From NCBI RefSeq assembly GCF_029227915.1, contig NC_079883.1, positions 20,462,001 through 20,526,000 of the forward strand: 64,000 bases of DNA, in the 5' to 3' direction. This DNA is from Hydractinia symbiolongicarpus. Taxonomy: Eukaryota > Cnidaria > Hydrozoa > Anthoathecata > Hydractiniidae. Positions 25,001-36,361 of this stretch are shown here, piece by piece; positions within the stretch are counted from its first letter, which is position 1, and each line of letters starts with the position of its first letter. Made by a program: the position numbers and the translations under genes. The notes under the pieces are model-generated. The model ran no database searches and had not been told where the DNA came from. It saw only the letters and a program-made list of their open reading frames with translations.

Positions 25001-28000
25001 TACTTTCAACGACCTTCTGAAAACCGGCTGTTGTTTGTCTCTTGAAAACGTCAAAAATTAGAAGAGCTTTTTGCATTTGGTAAATTCAGTTCCTCTTGCT
25101 TTTGTTCAAAGTAGGGTACAACAATATTCTTAATATGCTGTATGAATTTCTCTTCGCTGCTCCAGTGATTCGGTGTGCATGTGATATCAAAACCTTCGGG
25201 AAAATCAACACCTTTAGGTAAGCAGCGATGATGTTTTTCCCTTATAAATTAGTTGAACAGGAAGGAAGCTACCAGATTTTGGAAACGGTAAAAGTACCTG
25301 TTATCTCCCTTTATCAACAATCGGAACCCTTTTGGCACCTTTTTCATGCAAGGTGTGGCCTGAGCTACAAACATAAAGTAATAGCGTCTGGTCGAAATAA
25401 GAATAAAATCGTCTGGTTTGCCATGCTTGAAGTTGTTTTATTTTCGTTTCCTTCAAAATACCTGGCGCTATTGTGGCTTATAATGTCGTTGCCATTCGTC
25501 TTGTCATTTTCTTTCCCATAGTCTCCATCGTGTACAGAATCTTCCTTGCTCAATCATTCGAGAGTGTTAAGTAGGCACCAAATTTCGCTAGAAAACTGCG
25601 ATCATTTGCCATAACAATACCTTTTGCAATGAAACTGGTGCACCTTTAAGACGTAAAGCATCTACAGTATCGATATTTTTTTTCATCAAGGCTTCTGGTA
25701 AAATAATAGGTCTCCCAATTTTTTTTCTTTTCAAGAAATATAACTTCTGAACCTATACTCTTGCTTTATACTTTCTGATAAACTTTGGCAATTGTCTGGT
25801 GAATTCGGGATACTTTGTTTTTAGGCAAACGAGAGTGGATTTATTTTCACGTATGACCGCATGTTTTCCAATCTCTGCTCTTTCTTCTGGCTTCCACACT
25901 CTGTATTTCTTTCTTTTTTTACTTTTATCTTGAATAATCTGTTTAGTAATTTCGTTTCTTTCTACTTGTGTAATGTTATCGGTTTTATTCTATGTTTCGA
26001 AAGATTTCTTCGGTATCTTTAGTTGCTAATTTGAAATAATTTAATAGCGACATGTTGAAGTATACATGATATTTCAGAGAAGAAATAAAAAATAGAAAAT
26101 TGAATCGCTAAATATCGGCTTGTCTTTTCAAAATAAGAACGAATGGGAGCTATTCTAGTTCGATGTACCAATTGAATTCTATTTTTAGTTATAACAATTT
26201 CTAAACGTTCGAAATATCTATTTGTTGAAAAAAAATGAAACATTACTAAATTTAATAGTTACAGAAAAGCATCAACTTTATTGTAAAAGATGAAACCTTT
26301 GTTCAAATGTGACTTAGCTAGCAGAGGATGGCATGTTTATCGAAAAGTAGTTTGGTCGAATCCGAAAGGAGCTCAAAAAAACAGCATCTGCATGATCCGT
26401 ATTCTGTGGCATGGAAAATCAAATCAAAAGGAAAATTAATTGCCGATGTTATTAGACATGTTCCAAGAGAGATATCCAGGGCTGTTACCTTTTGCTTACA
26501 ACGTGGTGGAAAGTTGATCGCTAAAGTTTTCAATTCGAATTACCGTTGCTCGCCCATAGCGAAAGGAGGCTTGGAAATTCCTTTGATATCATCTTAAGAG
26601 AAACGAAAATATTTAAATCGAATGAAATTCATTATTGAAAGTAACTGCTACGATCGATTTCTATCTGACAGTTAAGATAGAAATGATCTTAAAGCAATGG
26701 TTGACATGGGTGATGAAGATTTGGAGGATGAAGAGGAGAATGCGATGTTTCTAACATATTAACTAACATAGTAACACTTTACATGTTGGCATCTTCACCA
26801 GAAGAAAAGTTGGATGGACAGCGTATGTTGAATTTCGTGAAGTTAATAGACGCTTTACAAATGAAGGACGAAAAATTGTTCTATTAGTTGATAATAGCCC
26901 AGCCCACCCATCCATTGATAACCTTGTATCTACTGAGTGAATATTTTTGCCCCCTTACACCACCTCAAAGCTTCAGCTGATGGATCAGGGTGTAATTCGA
27001 TCACTAAAAGCCCACTACTCACACTACACTGAAGTAACTCCGGGAGTATTATGTTGTTTAGTGAAAACAGAGCCTGTCTTCACATATACATCAAGTCGAG
27101 TTTTTGAACAACAACTATCAACAAGGTTAAGTCAAACCGATATACAAAATTCCTTTCTGTGAAATCTTACTAGATTATAACATTTATAAATTTTATAGAG
27201 TCTGAAGAAAAAATCGCTTTAACTCGAACTAATATCTCATTTTTGTCTAAGTTTGAATTGACGGGAGCTTCGCTTAAGTCGAACATTTGTTAAGTCGAAC
27301 TGTTTTCTCTGGTCCCTTGAAGGTTCGAGTTACTGGGAGTTCTGCGGTAGGTATTACAAATTTGAAGATTGTAAAACGTCACCAAAAGTTAACCTTCTAG
27401 TATTAAACCGCAAAAGTTATTGCTTTATTAAAATATAAAATAGAAATTAAAATAAACCATTCTTGATTTGATTTTTCTACTAAAAATGTTCCATCAAATT
27501 TGTCGCTTGAAATTGATTTTTTTTTTAAAATTTTCATTCGCGAAAAAAGAAAAGGTTTTTTTCGCGTTCGTAAAATTTCGGAATCGTTGCTGTAGAAAAG
27601 TTTTGTGTAACTTTGAATTTACAACTATTTTTCAAGTAATCTCGAGAATTTATTCTTTATTACGGGAATTTAATTTGCATGGATAAACAAAAAAGATAAA
27701 ATCCATTGCAGATAAAATAAACGAAACAATACCTGGAACAAGGTACAAGTTTTTCCACATGGGTAATTCTGTTTCTCCGTTGGGAAGTTTGACACCTATG
27801 CTCAGATCGTCCCCCCCTGATCCCTCTTTCATGAAACTTTCCATAAAATAATATTCTCCTTGTTGAAGATATATACCACGTGAGGTCTGTTCTTCGGGAT
27901 ATCTAGGTAAAGAACACGCCCATATTGCAATAATTAAAGAATATTGCTATGTCATTTTCCATAAAAAGTGTCGCATTGACAAAAAGCGGCTACCTTCGAA

Positions 28001-31000
28001 AAACTTACTTTTTCCATTGTCGAAAGGACGTGAAATGCCCATGTTTTAGCTCCAAAATAAGGTTGGAATGAATTTCTTCTGTATCTGGACTGATCCACAG
28101 TTCACACTCATTGTCGCAAGAAATGTAGAACGTGTACTCCCCCGTCTGTGGAGCCTACAAAAAAATGGTTTTCATGTCAAAGCTACAAATTCTCAATCTT
28201 GAATAATCATTTTCTTGATATATACATACTTTATAGTAAGTTGATAACCGCTGTCCATAGCCATCCCCTGCATTCGGCGGTGCTTCAAATTTATCCAGCA
28301 CGATATATTCATCTGGGTTAGTTGGAAAACGAGGATTATTTGTTAGTAATGTTAACAGTGGACTTAATCCTAAACCAAACCATACTTCTCGCAATACTCC
28401 ATCATCTTCTATAACAAAAAAAAACATTATTTCAGACAATTTGCAACGATTTTTCTTAAAAAATGCAGACACACTTCCCTGTCAGCCAAAAGTAATGGTA
28501 TGCTAAAATCAATTTTATAATTTATATACCTTTCGATCCAGTGTGAGGTGGGTTTACTCTTGGTTGCGCAGGATTTTGACCATTCACTTCTACTTTAGCT
28601 GGTTCGTCCCTTTGCGCCGGAATCATATTTGACGATGTTTCCACAAATTGTGGAATAACGCTTGTATCAGCGGCTGGTTGCAGTGCAGTATTTACAATGT
28701 TTGGTTCTGACGGTGGTTGAAGCACTGTGTACCCTATAAGCATAGTAAAAGCCTTACTTTACGCAATACAAAAACAGATTTTTTCTCTCTAGAAACCTTT
28801 TGTTTAGTAATTGTTGTGATGTTTTCGAGTGTCTATATTTCGTAATTACTACATTATTTACCTGGTTGTTGGACATCACTCTCGATACTGGCTTTCGCTA
28901 TAAAAGAAGAAACGCAAGTGCATAAAAAAAACACCAAAAACATCATCTGTTGATTTATATATTGAAATATACAACAATAGTCGGAACGTCACGTCAACAA
29001 CTGACCGTACTTTCGATTATTTGATGAGGTCACGTTTCCAACAAAGCAAGAGAAAAACTTACATTTTGAATCACAATCAACATTTCTTGGGTAGTCACAT
29101 ATATTTGTGACTGGATTAAATAACTGGCCTCGCTCACACTTTCTATAATTGCCTCGATAACCATGACATTCAATGTAGCCAACACAATCTTTGGGTATAG
29201 GGCATACGCTGTCTGGTATTGTACAACACGACCGTGTCAGCTCCATCGGAACAGTAACAGGCTAAAAAAGGTGCGACAGTATGATTACAAACAATGCTTA
29301 GAATGTAAAATAAAAATAAATTCGAAGGAGGCAAATAGAAAGGCTCACATTTTTAGCAGAAGTTATTATAGCAGTTGGTTGTGGACCAAGGTAAGCTACC
29401 TTAGAGTTACCCACACGTCCCTTGCCTAGTAGTCTCTGAACCTTGACCTTCATTCGATCCTGACCAAAGGTAGGATGTGATAGCATACTTTCTGCGTGAG
29501 GTGCAGCAACTGTCGGACGTGGTTTGATAATCGCAGCAGTCGGCCTCGTAATTACAGGAGCAAGGGAATGCACCCAATTTTTATGGGTTTGAGTTTTTAA
29601 ACGATTATCAGCAGTTGTCTTTTTATGCGTAAAAGGCCTGTGTGTGGGTGGATGTCGCGTCGGTAGTCTCGGATGAGGATACTGTTGATTGTTTTCCTCA
29701 CTGTGAAGGTTTATAACATTTTCATCTTGATCACTTGGTTGTGTTGGGCTTGTATGAGCAGGAGATGTTGTGGATGGCTGAGGGGTTGTCTTTTTTTTAG
29801 TGGCATGAGTTGGTTGTGTAGCTTGATGTGGTGGCTGGTTTATGTTCACAGCAACAACTGGCTCTTTTGCTGCAGTAGGAGAAGGTCGCGGAGCTATAGG
29901 TTGTGCAGTTGGCGGCAGTGGTGGAGGTGGTGGGGGCGGGGGTGGTGACAGAGGAGGCGGTGGTGGTGGTGATGGAGGGGGTGGTGATGGAGACGGTGGT
30001 GATGGGGGAGGCGGAGGCGGAGCAGGAGCAGGAGTAGTAACGTGTACTTTCTTGCTTTTGTGACTTTCTGAAGGCTTTGTACTTTCTTTGGCATTTTGTT
30101 TTTGTTCGCTAGTTGCTTTTGTCGCTTTACTTTTCCCGACTGTCTGCGGGAGTGACGTCGCGTCATCGTCTTTAGTCGCGGTCACGTTTCGCAACATTGT
30201 TTCTCCTGCAGCTTTATGTTCCTCCTCAAATTGATTTCCTTTTTGTTCGATTAGCTTCAAAATCCTTGCTGCCATATCAGGTGTAATATGAAGTTTTTCT
30301 TGGTTCGATTTACTTTTTCCTGTTAACGCAGACAAAGACTCCGCTAAACTCGGACCAGGCTGCTTTAGATTGGCTGACGTCGTCTTAGTAGGCATGCTTG
30401 TTGGCAGAAGACTGGGTGATAAGTTTTGTGTGGTCGGTTTTAGGGTTGTAATGCGAGTTGTTGGCAGAGTGGTTCCATCCAAAGGTAAGACTTTCGTAGG
30501 AAGAACAGTGGTGGGTGCCAGTGTGGGCATTTGAGATATGAAACTGTTTAAATCTACAGAAAAAAAAAATTGACTATGTATAGCTTGTTTTCAAGTCTTG
30601 TACAATGACTAATTTTCTGTAAATTTTCTGCATGCTTAAGAATATTTCGTCTGCAACTATATTTCTGTTATTTTCTTAGACAGGAAAGTGTTTACTTTTA
30701 AATGGAATTTTCACATTACCCCTGTGGAATGCAATAGGTCTAGAAATGTCTAGATCCATTCTTAAGATAAAGTTTTGATAAAATCCAAGGAAAGTGCTGC
30801 AGTCTTCATTGGGAAATTTTGTAAAAAGCTCATTCTCGACACCAGAGCTCTTTCAAAAAAACCTCTTTAATTTAATTTAAGAACTCTTGGGACGACAATG
30901 TAACAAGCTTACTTGTACAAATATACCCCGTTTTGCTCATTCCTAAACATACGTAGCGCAGGACATGATCACTCAACATTTGCGACGACGACAACACAAA

Positions 31001-34000
31001 AGAAGAGATAGGAGAAACTTACCACTATGAATTGCTACCGTTCCATCTGGTAGGATGGCAATAATACCACGATCCCCAACAGTAACGTGAGCAAGTTTTA
31101 AATCCATGTTGATCCAATTCGTTCCTTCCGGTTTTTCAGCAACAACACCAGCACGAACAAGAAGATCATTAGTGTCACTCAGACCCACTGTTACACCACC
31201 GGGTCCACTTTCAACCATACGAAGTTTACCAGGGACAACTGTCCATTGAATCCCCTCAGGCACGCCGTCAGTTATGCCGACACGAAAATACACGTTATCC
31301 CGCCTGTTAATCGCCCAGCAGCCATATTCACCACAAGAAACATATTTCATATCTCCCTCTACCCGCATCCAACCTGTGCCTTCTGGATGTGTATGCCTAA
31401 ACAAAGAGGTAAACTTTGTGTAATAGTCAAAACAACAACAACAACAACAAAATATAGACAGAACAAACAGAAACACAATCTAAGAAAAATAGCTACCGTA
31501 GAAAGTATAGTAGATTCTCTCTTTATCTCAACTTATAAAAGACGGGAAAATTTGTTTATATATATAAGGGGGAAAACCGGCAAAGGACAAAAAATATTTG
31601 TTGCAGATAGGAAATCAAGACATAAAGACATCCAAAAAAAGTCTTACTTTTTAATTTCTATCCTGCAAAATATACTATCATAGCGATTGACACCCCAAAC
31701 AACACCAGTTGGACCGGAATCAATCTGTTTAAGATTACCAGGTATTTTTCGCCAACTAGTACCTAAAAACAGTGTAAGTTAGAAAAACGGTCTAATATTC
31801 GGAAGGCGTATTTTAAAATGGCGCAAGTCTTACCTTTTATGTTTTCTGGTGTGACGCCTTTGCGAAAGAAGATATTTCCCAGCAAATCGACAGCCCAAAT
31901 TCCAGATTGACCTGCAGTGACGTGGTGCATCGGGATATCTAATACCGGTGCTAACTGATGATTTTCTTGTAGCACAAACACATTGTGCTTGCCATTCATC
32001 CCCCAAACAAACGGAATGATACCGGAGTCGATTTGGGTCAAATGAACCGGAAACTCTTTCCAGCCGGCTGGAAGCATATGGGTTCCTAAGGAGATAAATT
32101 TCTTTTTTGATTCATTCATTCGATCCGATATAAACTCTCTTAGTTCGACGTCGATTTTTTTTTGTCGACTTACCTTGTTGAGCTAATGGAGCAGTGGCCA
32201 GACGTTTCGTGGAAACTGGTCTAGCGGTAGGTGTACGTGGTGTACAATCTTTACATTCAACTTTATTTACGTCATCATTTCTATCGTCATCCTTTTTAGA
32301 TGCCTCCTCTTTATTTTCGTCAATATTATTTTTTTTTTCAACACATAAGTTATCCTCACAAGTCATACCACTTGGACAATCTTGACACGCTTTTCCTGTT
32401 TTGTAAGGTCTCTGTCCTACGTAGTTACCGCCAGGAGCGTAATTGCACACTAGTATGGTTCTGTCTCCGCACTTCTTAGCTCCACAACCTAATTTATTAC
32501 TCTCCCACCAAACCATTTGTGTATACAGAGTACATTTTCCGGAACATTGACCGGTCAAATAGTTATAACTTTTGCTTTCACTAAACCACCTTTTAACTCC
32601 TTCATAAACATCTCCGCAATCTTTATCTCCGCAAACTCCGGTACCCCATGCGATATTCTCGCCCACCCAGTCATAATTTTTTGCTAATTTATGCCTATCA
32701 GGGTTATGCGCAACAATGCATTTATTGGCAAATTCCGAGGCTATCTTTTCTAGATCTTTATCCCATACCATTTTTAACATATTACTTGCGACAGGTTTGA
32801 CCATGGAACGAAAAGCATTATGAAGCTGTAAAACGGCTTCTTTTTGGGGTTCCGTTAACACATTGCCACTAACTGACCCTGGGTTTTCTAAAACGACAAA
32901 AACACAATGTCGGAGCGCTGTTTTTCACAGTACACAAATATAGAAAATAGCAAAACAATACCTGAACTTGCTAATTCTATTGTGTCTCGTAATGACGTCA
33001 GTGCTAAAAGAGAATAATACCCCATTCACACCTAACAAAACTAGTTTAAATTAAACCGGCTTTACTTAAACTGATTTTAATTAAAACTCGGTTTTTACAT
33101 GTACCATTCAAACCTAAAGTTAAAAACACATTTGCCACATTAAAAAATTTAAATATTCTATGATCAGAACCACGAATAAAGTTTATAAAGAATCTATCTG
33201 ATAGCTATAATAATAGTTCAACCAGCGTAAAATACACCAGAAGGTTTTCTTCTGAATAAAAACCTAATTCGAAAACCTAATTGTGGCGCCGTAGATTAGT
33301 GGTTATAGCTCTCGTACTCTGTGCGGGAGACCGGGGTTCGATTCCTCTTGACGGCGATTCAACATGGGCGAGTGAATGTTACCATAGCCCCGGGTTAACC
33401 CAAGCCATGTGAGTGAAATTGGGAAGATGGCACACTGTGTGGGCCGTTGGATGTTGCCGGAGTTGTCTAGTAGAGCGCGGGCTCTAATTGGGTCTGCGTA
33501 GCTCAAAATGAGCATTAAATACTCTAGGACTCTCCATCTACGCCGTGGCCCCTCCTGGAAATAATAGACAGGGTATATCCCTCGATATTTGTGAGGCTAG
33601 CCATGTAAAATATGCACATCTATCTATCTATCGAATATAAGTTCAACTACATATATTCTTTATGTTTTGCTTCATTTATCTTCTAATGTTGTAACAACTT
33701 TCTCGTGCTGCACGAGCACGCCAAACTCGACAGGTTGTTTTATAAAACTAGGTATTTAAAACTGGCTTCATTAAAACAGGTTTTACTGTAGTATGAACGG
33801 GTATATATAAAACATTGTTTTATAAAACCACATTAAACATGTTTTAACTTTAGGTGTGAATGGGGTATAAGTAGAGTTAAACCACAAATTATTACAAGAA
33901 GGGGAAGCGGGTAACACAAATTAAAAGGGTAATATATACGTTTAATCCCTCTCCAGCGCTTGTTATTTTTTTATGTTGGGATGGAACTCGAACAATCCAA

Positions 34001-35286
34001 AAAACCTAACAAACAGGCCCTGGGGACGAGGTTTGTGTACTTTAAAGGAAATTTTTCATTTACACGAAGCGCAAGATTAAAATAATAAACGATTGATGAT
34101 CGAATCTAACATGTCTCAGTAGTGAATGTAAACGGAGGTCGCACTCACAATGTATCCGGCGCATATATTACCTGGGATTTTTAGACAGGACTAATTTAAC
34201 CCTATTCGGTCCGGGGTTTTTCAAACATATTATGACCGAATTACTTTTGATATACTAGTCTAAACTAACTTTAACTTGGTACAATTACAGTACGCCATGA
34301 AAGAAACAAAATGGCAGCAATAAAATTTTGCTCATGTCAGCAGTTTTTCTGTAACGTCGTCGGAACCTTGAGATTTCTCCAAAATGCTATTATCTGCTTA
34401 AAACTCAATTTCTTAGTTCTAGAAATATCTAGGGGTAGTTTTATGTAATAGTCTATGTCCACGCCTCTGAAAGGTATAGCACCTAAAAATGTGGCATTAA
34501 GATGTCTTTATATTAACATTAGGAAGTACTATGACTATGCAGCCGAGCAAAAGGAAGTTATTAAAAAAACCCGGAAGAGGGGCGGGTGTAATCATCCCTC
34601 ATAATCCCTCTTTTAATATTGTAAAAAAATATTGTGAAATGCGAGGTACTTGAGCTACTAAAAAACCTGAAAACTGATGGACAAGTTTTTTAAGAGAAAG
34701 TCGAGAAGACAACCATACTAAGAATTATCCGAATTTACTCGCAATTGCTTGCTTTAATGTTAAATGCAGACACAATAAAAAAAACAAATGTTCCTTAGCA
34801 AAAGTCAAAATATTTAGAACTAGTGCAACAGCTCTTTGAACAAGATGCATAGTAAGTGAAAGTTGAGAAAGGAAACACAAAAAAAGCTTTGTTTTAGAAT
34901 CATACTTTCAACTTTTAAGTTTACCTTGGAGGTAGGAAATCTTCACTGCGGAAAGGCGACTTCGATACTTCACGAAGTATCTCAACGATCCTGAACTTAT
35001 AATAAACATCGAAAAATTAAAAATAAATGTCGCTGTTATTCTTTAATGCTTAAAAGTTAATCAGATCTAGGCAACATCTAATTTTCCCTACATTTATGTA
35101 AAATCCATGTTTTTTCAAGAAATCAGGCACACCACCTGAAAATGAATTTCATACGTTATTTGAAAATAATTCTGTGCCGTAAAAACACTTACCGTCTTTT
35201 CTCTTGCCGACAACAAAACAAAATTGTATTGCGATTGAAAGTAGCCATATTTTATAAAATAGCATGATAACTATTCTCGTTTTCAT
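22057..35286 (-). CDS. Secreted mosaic protein: CAP, tectonin, Pro-rich, peritrophin-A and PA14 modules (1,415 residues)
   Basis: Exons: 35193-35286, 34925-34990, 32962-33003, 32174-32887, 31834-32085, 31648-31762, 31023-31396, 29349-30553, 29063-29261, 28862-28897, 28530-28733, 28230-28408, 28009-28154, 27733-27902, 22057-22508. Phases agree throughout; total 4,248 bases. Residues ~1-27: signal peptide. ~78-230: CAP domain (HNAFRS, VGENIAWGT, YTQMVWWESNKLGCG, VCNYAPGGNY) with a CRISP-like Cys-rich hinge; the usual His before YTQ.VW is Leu. 306-552: tectonin repeats (GWMRVEGDMKYVSCGEYGCW and similar). 553-954: Pro/Thr-rich. 955-1020: six-Cys peritrophin-A chitin-binding domain. 1101-1265: PA14 (DGVLREVWFGL...YTFYISCDNECELWIS...QQGEYYFMESFMKEG). 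1266-1415: Gln/Pro-rich tail, no membrane anchor. Likely extracellular, binding glycans or chitin (nematocyst, perisarc, mucus or defence). The gene model is strong; the function is inference. Confidence 0.9.
22840..24100 (+). mobile_element. DIRS-type retrotransposon relic (last intron of the mosaic gene)
   Basis: Scattered plus-strand frames give PIWAKASSKRLNDLVLQELQ (gag-like), then ITVPKKNGSSRKIINLKQLN, DAYYSIPI and FYQFLPLPFGF, the RT order seen in DIRS/tyrosine-recombinase elements. There are many stops and frame changes. No recombinase or terminal repeats were seen, so the subtype is tentative. Confidence 0.5.
24396..26010 (-). pseudogene. pogo-group (DDE_1/CENP-B-like) transposase relic
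   Basis: Minus-strand segments in order: VWKPEERAEIGKHAVIRENK and KTKYPEF; KRKKIGRPIILPEALM; SGSFLPVQLIYKGKTS; FDITCTPNHWSSEEKFIQH; KKALLIFDVFKRQTT; VYVPANMTNYFRPLDLTGNG; and near the stop LKPIHAYWVIDLCDHLRNN. This is the layout of a pogo-type DDE transposase (catalytic D in LIFDVF, then PLDLT.NG). Several stops and frameshifts (for example after NLPNAK at ~25070) show it is inactive. It lies in the last intron of the mosaic gene. A C-terminal piece of a relative is at 57.2 kb. Confidence 0.75.
26310..27348 (+). pseudogene. Second pogo/Tigger relic with a HIRAN-like segment
   Basis: 26328-26597 reads DPYSVAWKIKSKGKLIADVI, then HVPREISRAVTFCLQRGGK and CSPIAKGGLEIPL, matching a HIRAN-like GHVP.EIS...GGLE pattern common in cnidarian mobile-element proteins. 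Downstream, 26860-27160 gives LLVDNSPAHPSIDNL and LPPYTTSKLQLMDQGVIRSLK, the second and third DDE blocks of Tigger transposases. 27220-27348 ends with the TTCGAGTTACTGGGAGTTCT pattern of a Tigger terminal repeat. The first segment may belong to a separate element; stops separate the blocks. Confidence 0.6.
29895..30050. repeat. Polyproline-coding low-complexity tract, G-rich on the plus strand
   Basis: Within exon 29349-30553 the minus strand encodes dozens of prolines broken by Ser and Leu. The plus (template) strand carries many runs of three to seven G within about 130 bases, so it could form G-quadruplexes. Shadow frames here (Gly-rich or Leu/His-rich) are not genes. Confidence 0.8.
31023..32085 (-). 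CDS. Tectonin repeat block of the mosaic gene (3 exons)
   Basis: Exons 31834-32085, 31648-31762 and 31023-31396 encode about 247 residues with repeated units of the tectonin type (W..V.G.L..V..G..G.WAV, then ...F.R.G.....P.G..W). Clear cores are SGIWAVDLLGNIFFRKG, SGPTGVVWGVNRYDSIFCR and EYGCWAINRRDNVYFRVG. The block is flanked by phase-1 introns. Tectonins form beta-propeller lectins that bind bacterial surface glycans in several animals, so a carbohydrate-binding role is plausible. Confidence 0.85.
32174..32887 (-). CDS. CAP/SCP domain exon of the mosaic gene
   Basis: One 714-base exon, phase 1 at both ends, encodes the whole CAP (CRISP/antigen 5/PR-1) module plus hinge. Visible signatures are LQLHNAFRS at the start, ASEFANKC, VGENIAWGTG, the C..YTQMVWWESNKLGCG block and CNYAPGGNYVGQRPY, then a hinge CQDCPSGMTCEDNLC. 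A lysine/aspartate-rich linker follows. Being one symmetrical exon it could be shuffled as a unit. CAP proteins are usually secreted and bind sterols, or act in venom, defence or matrix; which applies here is not shown. Confidence 0.9.
33017..33868. mobile_element. MITE with 19-bp terminal inverted repeats, in intron 2 of the mosaic gene
   Basis: The left end ATACCCCATTCACACCTAA is the complement of the right end at 33850-33868. Inside, a tRNA-derived SINE has inserted. Internal arms also pair partly (TTAAACCGGCTTT...AAAACTGG...). The target duplication is not clear. The left edge lies only 13 bases upstream of mosaic-gene exon 3 (32962-33003), so the branch point of that intron may be MITE-derived. 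Confidence 0.8.
33281..33633 (+). mobile_element. tRNA-derived SINE nested in the MITE
   Basis: It starts with a tRNA-like head carrying an A box (TAGATTAGTGG, 33291-33301) and a perfect B box (GGTTCGATTCC, 33335-33345), followed by a ~270-bp body and a short (ATCT)n tail at about 33620-33633. This is the standard layout of a polymerase III SINE with a simple-repeat tail. Confidence 0.8.
34199..34610. mobile_element. Truncated relative of the TTAA MITE
   Basis: It begins at TTAA followed by CCCTATTCGGTCCGGGG, then follows the 20329-21065 element (CATATTATGACCG, AACAAAATGGC.GCAATAAA) with much divergence. No right terminal repeat was found. It is located in intron 2 of the mosaic gene. Confidence 0.7.
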
Positions 35287-36361
35287 AAACAATAACAACA
35301 AACACGAAGCATACTCGAATTTTTCACGTGTATATAACCATATCCAGTATGGTAAAATCAATAAAAACAAGTTATTTATAAAAACTATGAAATATTAAAA
35401 TTATATTAACTTTCAAATTCTTATAGAAGCAGCAAGCAAAATAAAATTGCAAAGAATAATTTGATCTTTTCACGCTTGAAAGCCTCTAGATGCAAGCAAT
35501 GCATAAACATAATTTGATTCGTGCGCATGATTCTCTGCATACCATACCTCAATTTTTCTCTGCATACCATACCTCAATTTATTTTCTAGCACAGTAGGTA
35601 AAAAACCTGGATTTGCTGATTCTTTATTATGTACTTTTTTTATAATATAATAGTTCGCAATTTATCTTCTTTTATTTTATATTTAAAGGGAACGAAATGT
35701 TGCATTATAGTGACTTACATAAAAAACTCAATTCTATTTCAGATCACAAGCTTTGAATTTGAGCTGAAAATGGAGATAAAAATTGGTGCGAAAAGATATC
35801 CTAAAAAATGTGATTAGGGTTGTAAAAATAAGAAATCATAAGAAAAAATAGGTGAATAGAGGATGGATGACAGTGCTGTGATGGATGAAAGCGCTGTGAT
35901 GGCCTCTTCTAGTACAACACTTGCGTAAAATTGTTATTGATCGTAACAACATCTAAATTTTTATTGACTAGATTTGAATGTCCATTTGCATCCACCAATC
36001 CAAGGTTGGTTAAATATGACAAACTTGGGCGTAAAAACCAACGGCTTTCGGCTATGTAGTAGAATCGACAGTCTTACCAGCGGAGAGTACACTTATTCTT
36101 CGCATAGGATTCACAAAGATATCTAAATGAAACGAAGGAACTCAGTCGAAAGAAATTTAAATTTCTAAATGTTATTTTTTAATGTTACCGAGTCAGAATA
36201 AGAATATCTAATAAATGTTCCTAATTTACGCAAACATTACGAAATCAGGGCGTATTTTTTAATTTCGATGGCGCGTTAATTGAAATTTTAAATTGCGATT
36301 AAAGGAGAAATTATAAATGAGCAGGATAATTTTAACACAAACATATAAGAACTCACATAAA
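35287..36361. other. Intergenic space between NOP53 and the mosaic gene
   Basis: It should hold the mosaic gene promoter and the NOP53 3' end. A minus-strand AATAAA at 35960-35965 lies ~400 bases after the NOP53 stop. A 26-bp tandem pair (TCTCTGCATACCATACCTCA) lies at about 35530-35581. No further gene seen. Confidence 0.4.

Noticed and set aside
29842-30166. Gly-rich plus-strand ORF and Leu/His-rich minus-strand ORF
   Set aside because: Other-frame shadows of the polyproline exon of the mosaic gene.
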